Source: CAVPXC01 sp963709505 | GTDB taxonomy: Bacteria; Chloroflexota; Anaerolineae; JAAEKA01 | Assembly (NCBI GenBank): GCA_963709505.1 | Contig: CAVPXC010000015.1 | Coordinates: 118,803-182,802 of the forward strand | Length of the DNA stretch: 64,000 bases | Reading direction: 5' to 3' | Part shown: positions 18,438 to 28,374 of the stretch, piece by piece | Numbering within the stretch: position 1 is the stretch's first letter | Layout of the letters: every line of letters begins with the position of its first letter | The notes under the pieces: generated by a model | What the model saw: the letters and a program-made list of their open reading frames with translations, nothing else | What the model was told of the DNA's origin: nothing | The model's database searches: none | Program-made: the position numbers and the translations under genes

Positions 18438-18544
18438 TGCAACGAGGATCCGTCTGGTGCGCTTCTATACCTGACGCCGTCGGGGCAACACCGACTTGCG
18501 CCTGGTTCTGTCACTCTGACTTCCAACATTCGGTACGGCTGTGA
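18437..18544 (+). pseudogene. Truncated mazF toxin remnant
   Basis: Starts MQRGSVWCASIPDAVG, the conserved MazF N-terminus (usual form MQRGxVWWAxLP.PVG), and HSDFQHS later fits the QSD.FN.S strand. The frame ends after 35 codons and DNA beyond goes straight into the promoter of the SH3 gene, so most of the toxin (normally about 110 residues) is missing. Confidence 0.6.
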
Positions 18545-18557
18545 ACTATGGTATAAT
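18529..18557 (+). promoter_or_regulatory. Promoter with TATGGTATAAT extended -10; long leader
   Basis: TTCGGT at 18529-18534, 17 bases, TATAAT at 18552-18557 preceded by TATGG. A leader of about 195 bases leads to the ATG at 18758. It contains repeated GAGCTC and AGGGCC words able to pair, but no terminator and no riboswitch I recognise. Confidence 0.5.
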
Positions 18558-18757
18558 CCCGTTCGTGTAAACGGCTCGTGGACGGATAGACCGTACCACC
18601 AGCTAGGGCCTTTGTGTAGCTCCCTTGTGTCGGGCAGGGCCTTGCAGGAGCTCATTTCTGAGTTCCTGTGAATCCCTTGAGCTCCTACGAGCTCGCACGA
18701 GCCTGCCACGAGGGGCTATTTCTTGACTGGCCCACACCACACACGAGGTAAAAACGC

Positions 18758-19745
18758 ATGCGTCGCAACACAACCCTCTTTATTTTGATCGCTGCCCTGG
18801 TGCTTATCCTGACACCAGCCTGCGCCCTGGGCAACTTGATGTCGCGCGAAGAGGCCCCGCCGTCCACGCCCACGCGCACGCCGAAGCCGACCTTTACGCC
18901 GACGCCGCTCGACACGCCGACCCCTATCGTCGCACCGACTAACACGCCGACGGCTACCCCTGCCGAAACCGCTACGCCCGTGCCGACCAATACGCCCGAG
19001 GTACCACCTACGGAGACGCCGACCAACACGCCCGAGACAGCACGCGCGGTCATCAACAACCCGACCGTCAACGTGCGCAGCGGGCCCGGCACCAACTACT
19101 CGAACCTCGGCCAGGCGCGCAATGGCGAACGCTACGACATCACCGGTAAAAACGCCAGCGGAAACTGGTATCAGATCAACTTCAACGGCCAGACAGGTTG
19201 GGTAACGTCGCAGTATGTCGTCTTGGAAGGCGACCCGAACTCCGTCCAGGTAGCGGCTGCCATCCCACCCGCACCCGTGCAGCCAACACGGCCGCCTACG
19301 CCACGTCCCCAGCCAACGGCGCCTCCACCGCCAGCACAGCCGACTGCTCCACCGCAACCGCAGTACCGGTTTCAACTGGTCAGTGGCGTCGAGTCCTGCG
19401 AACCAAACTCCGGCACCACCTACTTCAACGGCTTTGTTCGTTTCAGAGATAACAGCCCGCACAACGGCGTGTGCGTTCACATCGCTTACTATGAACCGCG
19501 CAGCACCAAGTGCTCCGGTTGTGATGGTGTCGGCGACGGTGATCTGGGGCTTCTCCCCATTCGGCGGGCCAGCACCGGCCGGCACGCGAGTGGAGATATT
19601 CGTCGTTGAGTGCCCTGCCTCCATGCCAGCTGGCGGGCAGAATGCAGACACCGGTTTCGGTAACCTGACTCCGCAGTCTGAGAAATGGACCCGCACCATC
19701 AGCGCAAGCGAACAATGCACAGGCATTACGTTCGTTGGCGACTAG
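18758..19745 (+). CDS. Secreted/lipoprotein-like SH3-domain protein (one frameshift)
   Basis: It begins with a signal peptide (RRNTTLFILIAALVLILTPACAL); the Cys could be lipidated, although TPAC is a poor lipobox. Residues 35-95 are a Thr/Pro-rich linker of TPT, TPTP and TNTP words typical of Chloroflexota cell-surface proteins. A bacterial SH3 domain follows (TVNVRSGPGTNYSNLGQ ... NGQTGWVTSQYV). A second Pro-rich linker leads to a C-terminal domain (FQLVSGVESCEPNSGTTYFNGFV...) with several cysteines. After a shift near 19540 it ends NADTGFGNLTP...GITFVGD. Bacterial SH3 domains bind cell-wall peptides or carbohydrates; the partner is unknown. Confidence 0.75.
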
Positions 19746-19810
19746 GCGCTAAATAGGTACGTGTATCCCCGAAAGCATACGAGTTCTTGGGGATCACGCC
19801 CTTCAAGACG

Positions 19811-21613
19811 ATGAACCGCAAGCGGTGGTTCGCTTTGACTGCAATTCTCACCAGCCTGCTCCTCGTGAGCGGGCTGGTTGTTTTTGTTGGACTGTCGCAG
19901 CTTGGCCAACCGAACCAGTGGTTGTTCAACCTCACCGGAGAAGAGGCGCTGCTGCCGCAGCTCAAGGGCCTCTCCGACCTGGCGGCCGGTGCAATGCGGC
20001 CGCGGCTGCAAACCGACGACATGGCGCCGATCGCCCATGCCGGCGTCAACCCCCTCGGAGTCAACGTCTTTCTGGAGCAGGAGGTCGACCCGGCCAAACG
20101 CGAACAGGTCGTGCGCATGGCCGGCGAGGCCGGCTTCCACTGGCTGCGCCAGGAATTCCCCTGGGAGGACATCGAGATCCACGGCAAAGGCGATTTCGAG
20201 GATCGCCGCAACACGCCGGCCAGGTCAGCCTGGGAGAAGTACGACCAAATCGTCGACCTGGCCGAGACCTATGATATGGAGCTGATCGTCAGGCTCAGCA
20301 ACCCGCCGAGCTGGTCCCGAGCCGACGGCGACGCCCGTGGCACCTTTGCGCCGCCGGACAACTTGAACGACTATGGCGACTTCGTGGCCGCCGTGGTGGA
20401 GCGCTACAAGGGGCGAGTCCACACCTATCAAATCTGGAACGAGCCGAATATCTATCCGGAATGGGGCGAGATGCCGGTCAGCCCGGAGCGGTACACCGAG
20501 CTGCTCAAGATCGCAGCCACGCGCGCCCGTGAGATCGACCCTAACGTGGTGATTGTTTCCGGCGCGCTGGCCAGCACGATCGACCTGGACGGCATCAGCG
20601 TGCCGGGGCGCAACTTCAACGACCTCATGTACCTGCAGCGCATGTACGATGCCGGCGCGGCGCCCTACTTCGACGTCCTGGCCATGCAAGGCTACGGCCT
20701 GTGGTCGGGACCGACCGACCGGCGCATGAACCCCCGTGTGATCAACTTCTCCCGGCCGCGCTTCGTCCGGGACGTCATGGTGCGCAACGGCGACGCAGCC
20801 AAGTCGATCTGGATCAGCGAGATGAACTGGAACGCCGTGCCCGACGAGATCGCCGATAAGCGCTACGGGCAGGTGACACCGGAACAGCAGGCCGCGTATC
20901 TCCCGATGGCCTACGAGCGGCTGCAGCGCGAGTGGCCGTGGCTGGGCGTAGCCAACACCTGGTTCCTCAAACGGGCCACCGACGAGTGGGAGCAGCAAGG
21001 CCAGCCGCAGGCCTATTTCCGCCTGCTGACGGCGGACTTCCAACCTCAGCCCGTGTACACGGCCATGAAACAGTACGCCGCCGCCTTGGTTCCCACGCTC
21101 TACAAGGGGTATCACCAGGAAGATCACTGGGCACTCCAGTACAAGGGCGACTGGGAGACCATCGCCGATGGCCAGGCGGTGGTCGGCCAGGTCAAGCGCA
21201 GCAAAGATCCCAAGGCCGAGCTGGCGTTTGACGTTCAGGGCAGCGACCTCATCCTGGTGGCGCCCAAGGGGCCGGGGTTGGGCCAGTGGATCGTCGAGAT
21301 CGACGGCCGCGAGCGCGCCCGCATCAGCCTGGATGCACCGGCGGAGCAGCCGGCCCGCCGTCAGACCATCGTTCGCAACATGCCGGCCGATCAGCCCCAT
21401 CATGTCGTCCTGCGGCCCGAGGTCGATGCATCTGGCCAGATCGCCGGCCCGGTGGCAGTGGACGGCTTTATCGTTCAGAGCCGCAACCTGGCGTGGGTCA
21501 ACGGGTTGTACTGCCTGGTGACGCTGATCTTCTTGATGGTGATCGGCTTCATTTTCTATCTATGGCAGGCGAGCAAGCGCAATCTCCCCCAGCCCGCGGA
21601 AACAGTAGAATAG
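19811..21613 (+). CDS. Membrane-anchored glycoside hydrolase-like protein (GH5/GH39-like TIM barrel)
   Basis: 600 residues from ATG 19811. It has an N-terminal membrane helix (RWFALTAILTSLLLVSGLVVFVGL) and a C-terminal one (GLYCLVTLIFLMVIGFIFYLW). The central 370 residues form a clan GH-A type barrel: GFHWLRQEFPWEDIE, then QIWNEPNIYPEW with the likely acid/base Glu near residue 210, and IWISEMNWN with the likely nucleophile Glu near residue 338. A beta-rich domain follows before the second helix. Two membrane anchors around an external hydrolase are unusual. It lies beside the SH3 protein and before a GT-C glycosyltransferase, pointing to surface polysaccharide work. Substrate unknown. Confidence 0.75.
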   Translation: MNRKRWFALTAILTSLLLVSGLVVFVGLSQLGQPNQWLFNLTGEEALLPQLKGLSDLAAGAMRPRLQTDDMAPIAHAGVNPLGVNVFLEQEVDPAKREQVVRMAGEAGFHWLRQEFPWEDIEIHGKGDFEDRRNTPARSAWEKYDQIVDLAETYDMELIVRLSNPPSWSRADGDARGTFAPPDNLNDYGDFVAAVVERYKGRVHTYQIWNEPNIYPEWGEMPVSPERYTELLKIAATRAREIDPNVVIVSGALASTIDLDGISVPGRNFNDLMYLQRMYDAGAAPYFDVLAMQGYGLWSGPTDRRMNPRVINFSRPRFVRDVMVRNGDAAKSIWISEMNWNAVPDEIADKRYGQVTPEQQAAYLPMAYERLQREWPWLGVANTWFLKRATDEWEQQGQPQAYFRLLTADFQPQPVYTAMKQYAAALVPTLYKGYHQEDHWALQYKGDWETIADGQAVVGQVKRSKDPKAELAFDVQGSDLILVAPKGPGLGQWIVEIDGRERARISLDAPAEQPARRQTIVRNMPADQPHHVVLRPEVDASGQIAGPVAVDGFIVQSRNLAWVNGLYCLVTLIFLMVIGFIFYLWQASKRNLPQPAETVE

Positions 21614-21652
21614 AACGCTCAGATGAGTAAATACTCTGTAAAATTAATCCTT

Positions 21653-21694
21653 GCGTGGTGTCACCCTTCGCCGAGCCTCAGGGTGACACCACGC
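21653..21694. repeat. Perfect 15-bp inverted repeat
   Basis: GCGTGGTGTCACCCT (21653-21667) and its exact inverse (21680-21694) around a 12-base loop. There is no T run. It lies between the convergent hydrolase gene (+) and AAA/nuclease gene (-) and could act as a bidirectional transcription barrier. The remaining bases of the 240-bp gap show nothing else. Confidence 0.7.
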
Positions 21695-21853
21695 AGAAAC
21701 TAAGTAGAGCCTGGCTCGATACCAATGGGTCTTTCGCACCCTCTTCTTGACAGTTTCGCCACCACAGTATTCACAAATCTTTGTTATTCCTCAAGCGCAT
21801 AAACGGTGATGCCATTTTAGCCGACTTGCGACTCCGAGGCAAGAACTTGCCCC

Positions 21854-23435
21854 TCACATCCCCCAAACCGTAATCCCCGCGCCACGATAGTGCTCCTCGC
21901 GCTCGAAAATCCTCTCCTCCCAGGCCTTGCCCGGCGTGCGGTCGAAGATCACCAGGTGGCCGTCGGTCGTGCCCGTGGTGTCCATGTAGGCCCAGGTTTG
22001 CTCCAGCCCCTCGACAATGGTCTGCTCCAGCGACTTGTACAGCACTTTCAGCTCGATCACAGTCCGCTGCACGCCTTGGGGATGGGCCAGATGACCAGCA
22101 AATCCGTCCGCCGCCGGCCCAGGCCGTACTCCCGCTCGACGCGGCCGCCGCCGTTGACGATGCGCTGCAAGAAGGCCTGCATCAGCAGCTGCGGGCCGGC
22201 CTCGCGGTACTCGAAGCGCTCGACCCAGCTTTCGGAATGTTCTCTGAAGAACTGCTGGAAAGCCGCCAGCAGCTTGGGCATGTCCAACCGGCCATCGGGG
22301 CGAGTATACCAGGCCGGCTCCTGGCTCATCGTCAGTTGGGTGGTGTAGGTCAGCGCTCTGGGGATGACTTCTCGATAGATGGGGTTGGCGATGCGCAGTT
22401 GGCCGTCTTTGACGACTAATCCCAGGTCGATCACATACTGCACGTCGTTCTCCGGCAACGACCCCGGCTCGGTTTGCCCTTCCAGCATCGGCTCGATCAC
22501 ACTGCGTACCCGCGGCTCTCTCAGCTTGTCCACCAACTGGTCCAGGTGCGTTTCCTGGCGCAGGATGAGGTGTTCCTTGGCTTCCTGCACCATCTCGGCC
22601 GTGATCGGCGCGCTGCGGTCCTTTGCAGCCGGCAGCTTAAAGCAGAGTCTCCCAGCCCAGCGCGTTCACCAGCCAGGGCTGGCCCCTGCGTCAGTTCCCA
22701 CACCAAGTTCTAACGCCTCGGCGACAATTGGCTGTCCCGTCTCCGTCAGTATGCTGGCGATAGAGCAACTCGACTCTCCGGCCGATCGAAATCACCCATG
22801 CGCAGCGATTTGGCTTTGATATTGAAGGCGCTGCCGCCGGTGATGATGGCCTGGTCGCGCGTGGAGTGGATGCGGTAGTCCCGCACGTCGCGTACACCAC
22901 ACAGGATGATGCTCTGCGGAAACAGCGCCGGCCGCTTGGGGTAGCCCGCCCGCAACTGGCGCAGAACCGAGATCAGGGTGTCGCCGATCAGCGCGTCGAT
23001 CTCGTCGATCATGAGCACCAACGGCTTGTCGCTCTGTTCGGCCCAGCGGGTCAGGACCTCAGTCAGCGCGGCGTATTCCCCATGTTCGGCCAGGACGCCG
23101 CTCCAGATCTGCTCCGGATAGGTGTCGTGCAGGTAGTCACGAGCCATGGAACCCAACCCCGCCAGAATGGCCTGCATGGCGCCGCGCACGTTTTCCCTGG
23201 CAGCCTGTGCCGGCTCGACGTTGACGTAGAGCGCGCGATACTGTCCTGCCTGGTTGATGTAGTCCATCAACGCCAGCAGATAGGTCGTCTTGCCCACCTG
23301 CCGCGGCGCGTGGAGCACGAAATAGCGCTCGCGGTCGATCAGCCCCAGCATGTCGTCGAGGTTGAAGCGCGTCAAAGGAGGAACACAGTAGTGCTTTTGG
23401 CAGTTGGTCGGCCCGGCGGTGTTGAAAAAGCGCAT
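21854..23435 (-). CDS. AAA ATPase with C-terminal PD-(D/E)XK nuclease domain (several frameshifts)
   Basis: ATG 23435 (MRFFNTAGP) has GGAG 8 bases upstream; an ATG at 23447 is the alternative. The ATPase part shows Walker A APRQVGKTTYL near residue 45 and Walker B PLVLMIDEIDALI. The middle (YRQHTDGDG..., VWELTQG) is split by shifts near 22780, 22700 and 22600. The C-terminal half reads RTDLLVIW, then after a shift near 22065 VIELKVL, which supplies the Asp and E-x-K of a PD-(D/E)XK nuclease, and ends in FDRTPGKAWEERIF...GITVWGM. Intact length would be about 525 residues. This family is common and multi-copy in such genomes; its role is unproven. Pieces of two related copies lie at 1.9-3.5 kb. 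Confidence 0.7.
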
Positions 23436-23494
23436 GACAAGCTCCATACTCTGGCAGGATTGCCGGTCGTAGGGCTTTGATTGACCCTGCCTCC

Positions 23495-23523
23495 ATTATA
23501 AGCCAACTCGTGGCCGCTGGCAA
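23495..23523 (-). promoter_or_regulatory. Promoter of the AAA/nuclease gene
   Basis: On the minus strand: TTGCCA (23523-23518), 17 bases, TATAAT (23500-23495). It overlaps the region just upstream of the divergent glycosyltransferase gene. Confidence 0.6.
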
Positions 23524-23576
23524 TCACCGTCCGGCGAACTTGACACCCACCCACTGATACCTTACACTGCTAACCG

Positions 23577-26128
23577 ATGAATTCGCCCGCGCCTCGTCGC
23601 CGCAACCAAATCACCACAACCCTCCTGTGGCTCATCCTGCTGCTCGCAGCCGTGCTGCGTTTCTTCCGAATCGGCGCGCAGAGCCTGTGGGCCGACGAAG
23701 GCAACAGCGTCGCCATGGCCCAGCGCAGCCTGGCGGAGATCGCGACACGCGCGGCGGCTGATATCCACCCGCCGCTTTATTATTGGCTGCTCAGCCTGTG
23801 GACGAAGATCTTTGGCGATAGTGAAATCGCCATGCGCTCGCTGTCGGCGCTGTGGGGGCTGCTGTTGGTGTGGCTGGTCTATCAGATCGCCAGCCGGCTG
23901 TTCGACAAGCGGACCGCGCTGATTGCCGCCTTGTTTGCCGCCATCAACCCCTTCTTGATCGCCTACAGCCAGGAAGCGCGCATGTATGAACAGCTGGCCG
24001 CCCTGGCGGCGCTGCTGTTCTACGGCCTGGTGCGCTTCATCATGCACGAATCGATTGTCCTGCCCGCCGATGGCACCGGCAAGACGATCTCCTTCTCGGC
24101 CACGGCCACGGCAATTGTCGTCATCGCCTCGATCGCCGGGCTGTACACCCACTACACCTTCCCCATCATGCTGGGGGTAGCCACGCTGCTCTATCTGCTG
24201 TGGGTCTACAACTCGCGGCGGCGAGGCTTCGTCAGGATCCGGCTGATGCATTGGGGCTTGCTGCTGATCGGCATCGCCTTCTTCTACCTGCCCTGGATCG
24301 GTACGGCCTTCAAGCAACTCACCACCTGGCCGCGGAGCGGCGAGTCCGTCCCGCTGGGCGATGCCCTGAGTCAGATTTTACGCCTGTTGGCGCTAGGCCC
24401 CGTGACGAAGGTAGAGGCCAACAGCCTCTGGATGGCCATCTTCCTCCTGCTTCTGATCTTGGGCCTCTGGCCGTGGGTTCGAGCCAACGGCCGCCGCGCG
24501 CACTGGTTGAGCTGGGGCTTGCCGCTGTTCTGGCTGGCCACGCCGGTGGCAATGGTGCTGGTAGGCGGCCTTTACAAGGAGGCCTACCTCAAGTTCCTGC
24601 TCGTCGCCGTAGCACCTTTCTGTATCCTGATGGGCCGCGGTGTGACCGGCTTTATGGAGGCCCTACAGCGCGGCGCATGGTGGAAGCCGGGTCAAATGAT
24701 GCGAGCCGCGAGCAGCAAACCGCCCGCGACAAACACCAGGGCAACGGCAAACAGAAACAACAAGACCAGAGGACAGGCCTCTGTTTCGGCCACCGCAGCG
24801 CCCGCCGCTGCTGTCACGAACCCCGTGGGAAAATGGCTGGCGTGGGCCTGGCTGGTTACGGCAGTGGTGCTGGTGTCGATTCCAACGGCGATGACGTTGA
24901 GGACGTACTATTTCGACCCGTCGGTGGCCCGCGATGATTACCGGAGCATGGCAAGGTACATCCAGGCCGTGGGCCGGCCCGGAAGATGCCATCCTCCTGA
25001 ATGCACCGGGCCAACGCGAGGTCTTCGAGTACTATTACGACGGCGATCTGCCGATCTATGGCCTGCCGGAGCAGCGCCCACCCGATGCAACCGCGACGAC
25101 CGCTCAGGTCAAGGAAATCGCAGCCAGCCATCCGCACTTGTACAGCCTGTTCTGGGCGACGGGCGAAAGCGACCCGGATGGCCTGGTGGAGGGCTGGCTC
25201 GACACCCACGCCTACAAAGCTGCCGACTCCTGGAAGGGAGACGTGCGCTTCGTGATCTACGCTACCCAACAGCCGACCAGCAACTGGCCGGTGCAGCCCA
25301 TGGATGTGCTGCTGGGCGACCAGATCCGGCTCACCGGAAGCGCGCTGTCGTCGCAAGAGGTCGATTCTGGCGACGTGCTGCAGCTTCAGCTCAACTGGCA
25401 GGCCGAGCGTACGCCCGACGCCGACTACACGGTCTTCGTGCAACTGCTCGACGAGCGCGACCAGGTCATCGCCCAACACGATGCGCCGCCGGTCAGCGGT
25501 GAACGTCCGACCAGCGGCTGGCAGCCGGGCGAGCAGGTTTCCGACAAACACGGCCTGCTGGTGCCTGCCGGCACCGCGCCCGGCGATTACCGGCTGATTG
25601 CAGGCATGTACGATCCACAGAGCGGCCAGCGGCTGCCGGTGGATTCGGGCGACACCATCGACCTCGGCGTGGTACGCGTCAACCGGCCCTCGACGCCGCC
25701 GCCGACCGAAGCGCTCGCCATGCAGAACCCGGACACCTTCAAGTTCGATGAGATCACACTGTTGGGCAACGACCGTTACAAACGCGGCTTTAGCTTTAAC
25801 CCCGATGAGCCTTTGCGCAAGAACGATCTGTTGCACCTCACCCTCTACTGGCGCGCCGACGTCAAGCCCACCGCGGCGTGGTGGTTCACCGCCCGCCTGG
25901 TGCAGCGGGGCCGACAAGGAACTGGCGTCGGTCAACGGCCCTCTGGTCAGCGAGCGCTACCCCACACTCAACTGGGAGCAAGCCGAGATCGTGCGCGGCG
26001 AGCACGATATGCTGATCCCTGATTATGTCGAACCAGGTCGCTACCAACTCCAACTCTTTCTGCACACCGGCAACCCGGCAGAGGGCATCGATCGGGTGAA
26101 TCTTGGGTGGGTGACGGTGAGTGAGTAA
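23577..26128 (+). CDS. GT-C membrane glycosyltransferase (PMT/ArnT-like) with large soluble C-terminus (frame broken)
   Basis: About 850 residues once shifts near 24965 and 25905 are joined. The first helix is followed by SLWADEGNSV, the Asp-Glu pair in the first external loop that marks GT39/ArnT-type enzymes using polyprenyl-phosphate sugars. About nine further helices follow, with DIHPPLYYWLLSLW and SQEARMYEQLAALAAL, both typical loops. A variable Ala/Thr-rich stretch (residues 385-410) precedes a last helix. The C-terminal 400 residues are beta-rich external modules (VLQLQLNWQAERTPDADYTVFVQLLDE and a second copy, LHLTLYWRADVKPTAAW). It likely transfers a sugar to a protein or glycan outside the cell. 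Confidence 0.8.
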
Positions 26129-26230
26129 TGAACGATGAATGCAGAGTGATGAATGCAGAGTGTGGAAAGTTGCAATGCTCGTCAGCCTCTGCTACTCATC
26201 ATTCATCGTTCATCACTCCTCCACTCTGCA
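26118..26230. repeat. Heptamer-built inverted repeat
   Basis: Left arm words GAGTAAT, GAACGAT and GAATGCA; right arm CATCATTCATCGTTCATCAC and CTCTGCA. It covers the stop codon region of the glycosyltransferase gene and ends just before the ribosome site of the MBL gene. Confidence 0.65.
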
Positions 26231-26249
26231 CTTCAGTAAGGATAGAACC

Positions 26250-26907
26250 ATGATTGTCGAGACCATCATCGTAGGTGCATTACAGGTCAACTGCTATATC
26301 TTGGGCTGCGAGGAGACCGGCGAAGGCGTGGTCATCGATCCGGGCGACTTTGGCAGCCGGATCGTCGACTTGATACGACAGCTTGAGCTCAAAATCGTCG
26401 CCATCCCCAACACGCACGCACATTTCGACCATGTGCTGGCCGTGAACGAGGTGCGGACGGCCACCGGTGCGCCGTTCTGGCTCCATGCGGCCGACGAACC
26501 GGTACTGGCGCGCGGCCGCGAGATGGTCAAAATGTGGATGGGCTACGATCCCGGTCCGATGCCCCAGGTAGACGGCACCTATCGAGGCCGGCGACACGGT
26601 GCGCTTCGGCAAGCAGGAGCTCGAAGTGCGGCTTGCACCCGGCCATTCGCCTGGCTCGGTCGTCTACATCCACCACGCAAGCAAGCAGGTCTTCGCCGGC
26701 GATGTGCTCTTCGCCGGCTCCGTGGGCCGTTTCGACTTCCCCGGCAGTGACGGTCCAACCCTGCTGCGTTCGATCCGCGAGCAGCTGCTTACCCTGCCCG
26801 ACGACTACACGGTCTACCCTGGCCATGGGCCGGCGACGACTATCGGCCGCGAGCGACGCCGCAATCCGTATCTGCAGCCGGGCGCGGAGTATCTGTTTGA
26901 AGCATAA
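26250..26907 (+). CDS. Metallo-beta-lactamase-fold hydrolase (glyoxalase II-like), one frameshift
   Basis: ATG 26250 has AAGGAT 8 bases upstream. The zinc ligands follow the MBL order: THAHFDH (the usual first Gly is Ala), PGHSPGS, GDVLFAGSVGR with the bridging Asp, and YPGHGP at the C-terminus. A shift near 26580 breaks the frame between the first and second motifs. Length about 218 residues fits short glyoxalase II-like or YcbL-type proteins. Likely acts on a thioester. It is the first gene of the sulfur region, but membership in that pathway is a guess from position. Confidence 0.8.
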
Positions 26908-26998
26908 CTCGTAAAGCGTAACACGTAACCCGGAAGCCGAGAGCCGTACTCGAATCCGTTCCGGACTTCCGGGTTACGTGTTACGCTTTACGGGTTAC
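26905..26998. repeat. Heptamer-built hairpin element
   Basis: 32-bp arms at 26905-26936 and 26967-26998 match in 31 positions. Words have period 7: TAACTCG, TAAAGCG, TAACACG, TAACCCG, then GGAAG. The left arm starts at the MBL stop codon. Confidence 0.9.
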
Positions 26999-27022
26999 GA
27001 GCATAAGCATCAAGAGCAACAC

Positions 27023-27581
27023 ATGGCAACCACAATCTCAATCACTCTGCCCCGCTCCATCCACGACGAGATTATCACTCACGCACTAGAAGGCGCGCCG
27101 GAGGAGATCTGCGGCATCCTCAGCGGCCGGGACGGTGTCGCCACCGAACTGGTTCGTGGGCGCAATGAAGCCACCAACCGCATCATGGACTATTGGGTGG
27201 ACGGCCAGACACTGCTCAAGCAGTTCGATTTCGAGGACCGCGGCGAGGAGATGATCGCCATCTACCACTCGCACCCGGTCGACGAGGCCTATCCTTCGGC
27301 GACCGACGCGCGCAATGCATTTTACCCTGATGCGGTCTACATCATCTGCTCGCTGCTGCAGCCCGATCAACCGGTGATCCGCGCCTACCGGCTGCTGACC
27401 GAGGAGCTACCAGCAGCGTCCGGAGCGGCTATCCGCGGTACGCGGCAACCCAAACTTCAGAGCGTACCACCACCGCAACGGCGAGAACGATCGCTACGAC
27501 CTGGTGATCGTGGAGGATGACGGCAGCGAACGCCTGCAACGGGTGCGCGTGGTGGAGGTAAGGATCGTCGTTGCACGCTAG
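27023..27581 (+). CDS. JAMM/MPN+ metalloprotease (Mec-like), one frameshift
   Basis: ATG 27023. The JAMM signature is complete: EEICGIL supplies the Glu, and YHSHPVDEAYPSATD gives H-x-H-x7-S-x2-D (residues 82-94). After one base shift near 27440 the C-terminus reads VRGNPNFRAYHHRNGENDRYDL...VVEVRIVVAR. Length about 186 residues. In Mycobacterium tuberculosis Mec cleaves cysteine from the C-terminus of the carrier CysO. Here a CysO/ThiS-like carrier and a CysM-like synthase lie just downstream, so the same reaction is the best guess. An additional job could be trimming the carrier, whose C-terminus has one residue after GG. Confidence 0.85.
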
Positions 27582-27674
27582 TCGCTTACGGTACAGGCGC
27601 TTCGCCGGCCTGCCGGCACCCCTATGGATGAAAATGCCTCGACAAGTCGAGGAGTCCAGTGTGCGTCGAGGACT

Positions 27675-27697
27675 CCCGAACTTGTTCGGGTATTTTC
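27675..27697 (+). terminator. Rho-independent terminator after the JAMM gene
   Basis: CCCGAAC (27675-27681), TT loop, GTTCGGG (27684-27690), then TATTTTC. A second hairpin, CCTCGAC-AA-GTCGAGG, stands at 27637-27652. Confidence 0.55.
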
Positions 27698-27745
27698 AAG
27701 GCATCCGAACTTATCAACTGGCTAGGGCAAGGTAGGCGCAATTAC

Positions 27746-27774
27746 TTGACAGGGCCATCGATCCTGTGTACACT
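27746..27774 (+). promoter_or_regulatory. Strong promoter of the sulfur-carrier operon
   Basis: Consensus TTGACA at 27746-27751, exactly 17 bases, TACACT at 27769-27774. Transcription would start near 27781, giving a leader of about 318 bases. Confidence 0.7.
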
Positions 27775-27780
27775 TGGGCA

Positions 27781-28098
27781 ACCTTGTCGAAAAAGGCATC
27801 AACACGAATCTATGACCGCATCGTTTCCTAAGTCTGTCAATTTCACTTGCTCCTGTCGTTAGCGGGAGCTCCGGCCGTGTGCGCCGGTGGCTCTCGCCCA
27901 TCGACGCGTGCGGTGAGACAGCGTGAAGCGATGCCTGCCTTCATAACATCATCCTAGATAGAGTGCTCCATCGGCCATCAACCGATGGAGGCACAATTTG
28001 TGAAGCACTTGCGAACGAGCTCATCGCACGGTTGAACGACCGGCGATGAGCTCGTTTTGTTTTTCGCGCAAAGCATTGGTAAGGAAAGGAAAAACACT
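27781..28098 (+). promoter_or_regulatory. Long structured leader ending in a terminator: candidate riboswitch/attenuator
   Basis: Four structured blocks follow each other. First, CGGGAGC...GCTCTCG encloses CCGGC-CGTGTGC-GCCGG. Second, CATCG...CGATG encloses ACGC...GCGT with a 13-base loop. Third, CTCCATCGG-CCATCAA-CCGATGGAG. Fourth, the terminator at 28014-28066. Then come AAGGAAAGGA and the ATG of the carrier gene. The terminator lies between promoter and first gene, so expression must depend on reading through it. I looked for T-box, SAM, TPP, cobalamin and GEMM consensus words and found none. Confidence 0.55.
28014..28066 (+). terminator. Leader terminator before the ThiS/CysO-like gene
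   Basis: Perfect 14-bp stem: AACGAGCTCATCGC (28014-28027) with its inverse (28043-28056). The loop contains a further CGGT/ACCG pairing. The T run TTTTGTTTTT follows directly. Confidence 0.85.
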
Positions 28099-28374
28099 AT
28101 GACAACCGTTCTTATTCCCACCCCGTTGCGCCGGCTGACAGGCGGACAAGCCAAGGTCGACGTACCCGGCGACACAGTCGACGAGGTCGTGCACAACCTG
28201 GAGGTCAGCTATCCGGGCATGGGCGAGCGCCTGCTGGATGGCGATGGCAAGATCAAGCGCTTCATCAACGTCTTCGTCAACGAGGACGAGATCCGCACGC
28301 TGCAAGGCGCGGAGACGGTGGTGGCCGCCGGCGACAGGATATCGATTGTACCTGCGATGGCGGGCGGAGAATAA
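28099..28374 (+). CDS. ThiS/MoaD-family sulfur carrier protein (CysO-like)
   Basis: 91 residues from ATG 28099 with AAGGAAAGGA upstream. The ubiquitin-like fold is clear: MTTVLIPTPLRRLTGGQAKVDVPGDTVDEVVHNL ... FINVFVNEDEIRTLQG...VAAGDRISIVPAMAGGE. The C-terminus is GGE, one residue longer than the GG tail needed for thiocarboxylate formation, so trimming by a protease (the JAMM gene upstream) may be required. The neighbours (rhodanese-ThiF, CysM-like synthase) match the CysO cysteine pathway of actinobacteria. Role in thiamine or molybdopterin synthesis is less likely because no thi or moa gene is nearby. Confidence 0.85.
   Translation: MTTVLIPTPLRRLTGGQAKVDVPGDTVDEVVHNLEVSYPGMGERLLDGDGKIKRFINVFVNEDEIRTLQGAETVVAAGDRISIVPAMAGGE

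Noticed and set aside
27781..28013. Known riboswitch classes (T-box, SAM, TPP, cobalamin) in the sulfur leader
   Set aside because: The hallmark words were not found. GGTGGCTCTCGC only loosely resembles a T-box and is not placed next to the terminator as it should be.
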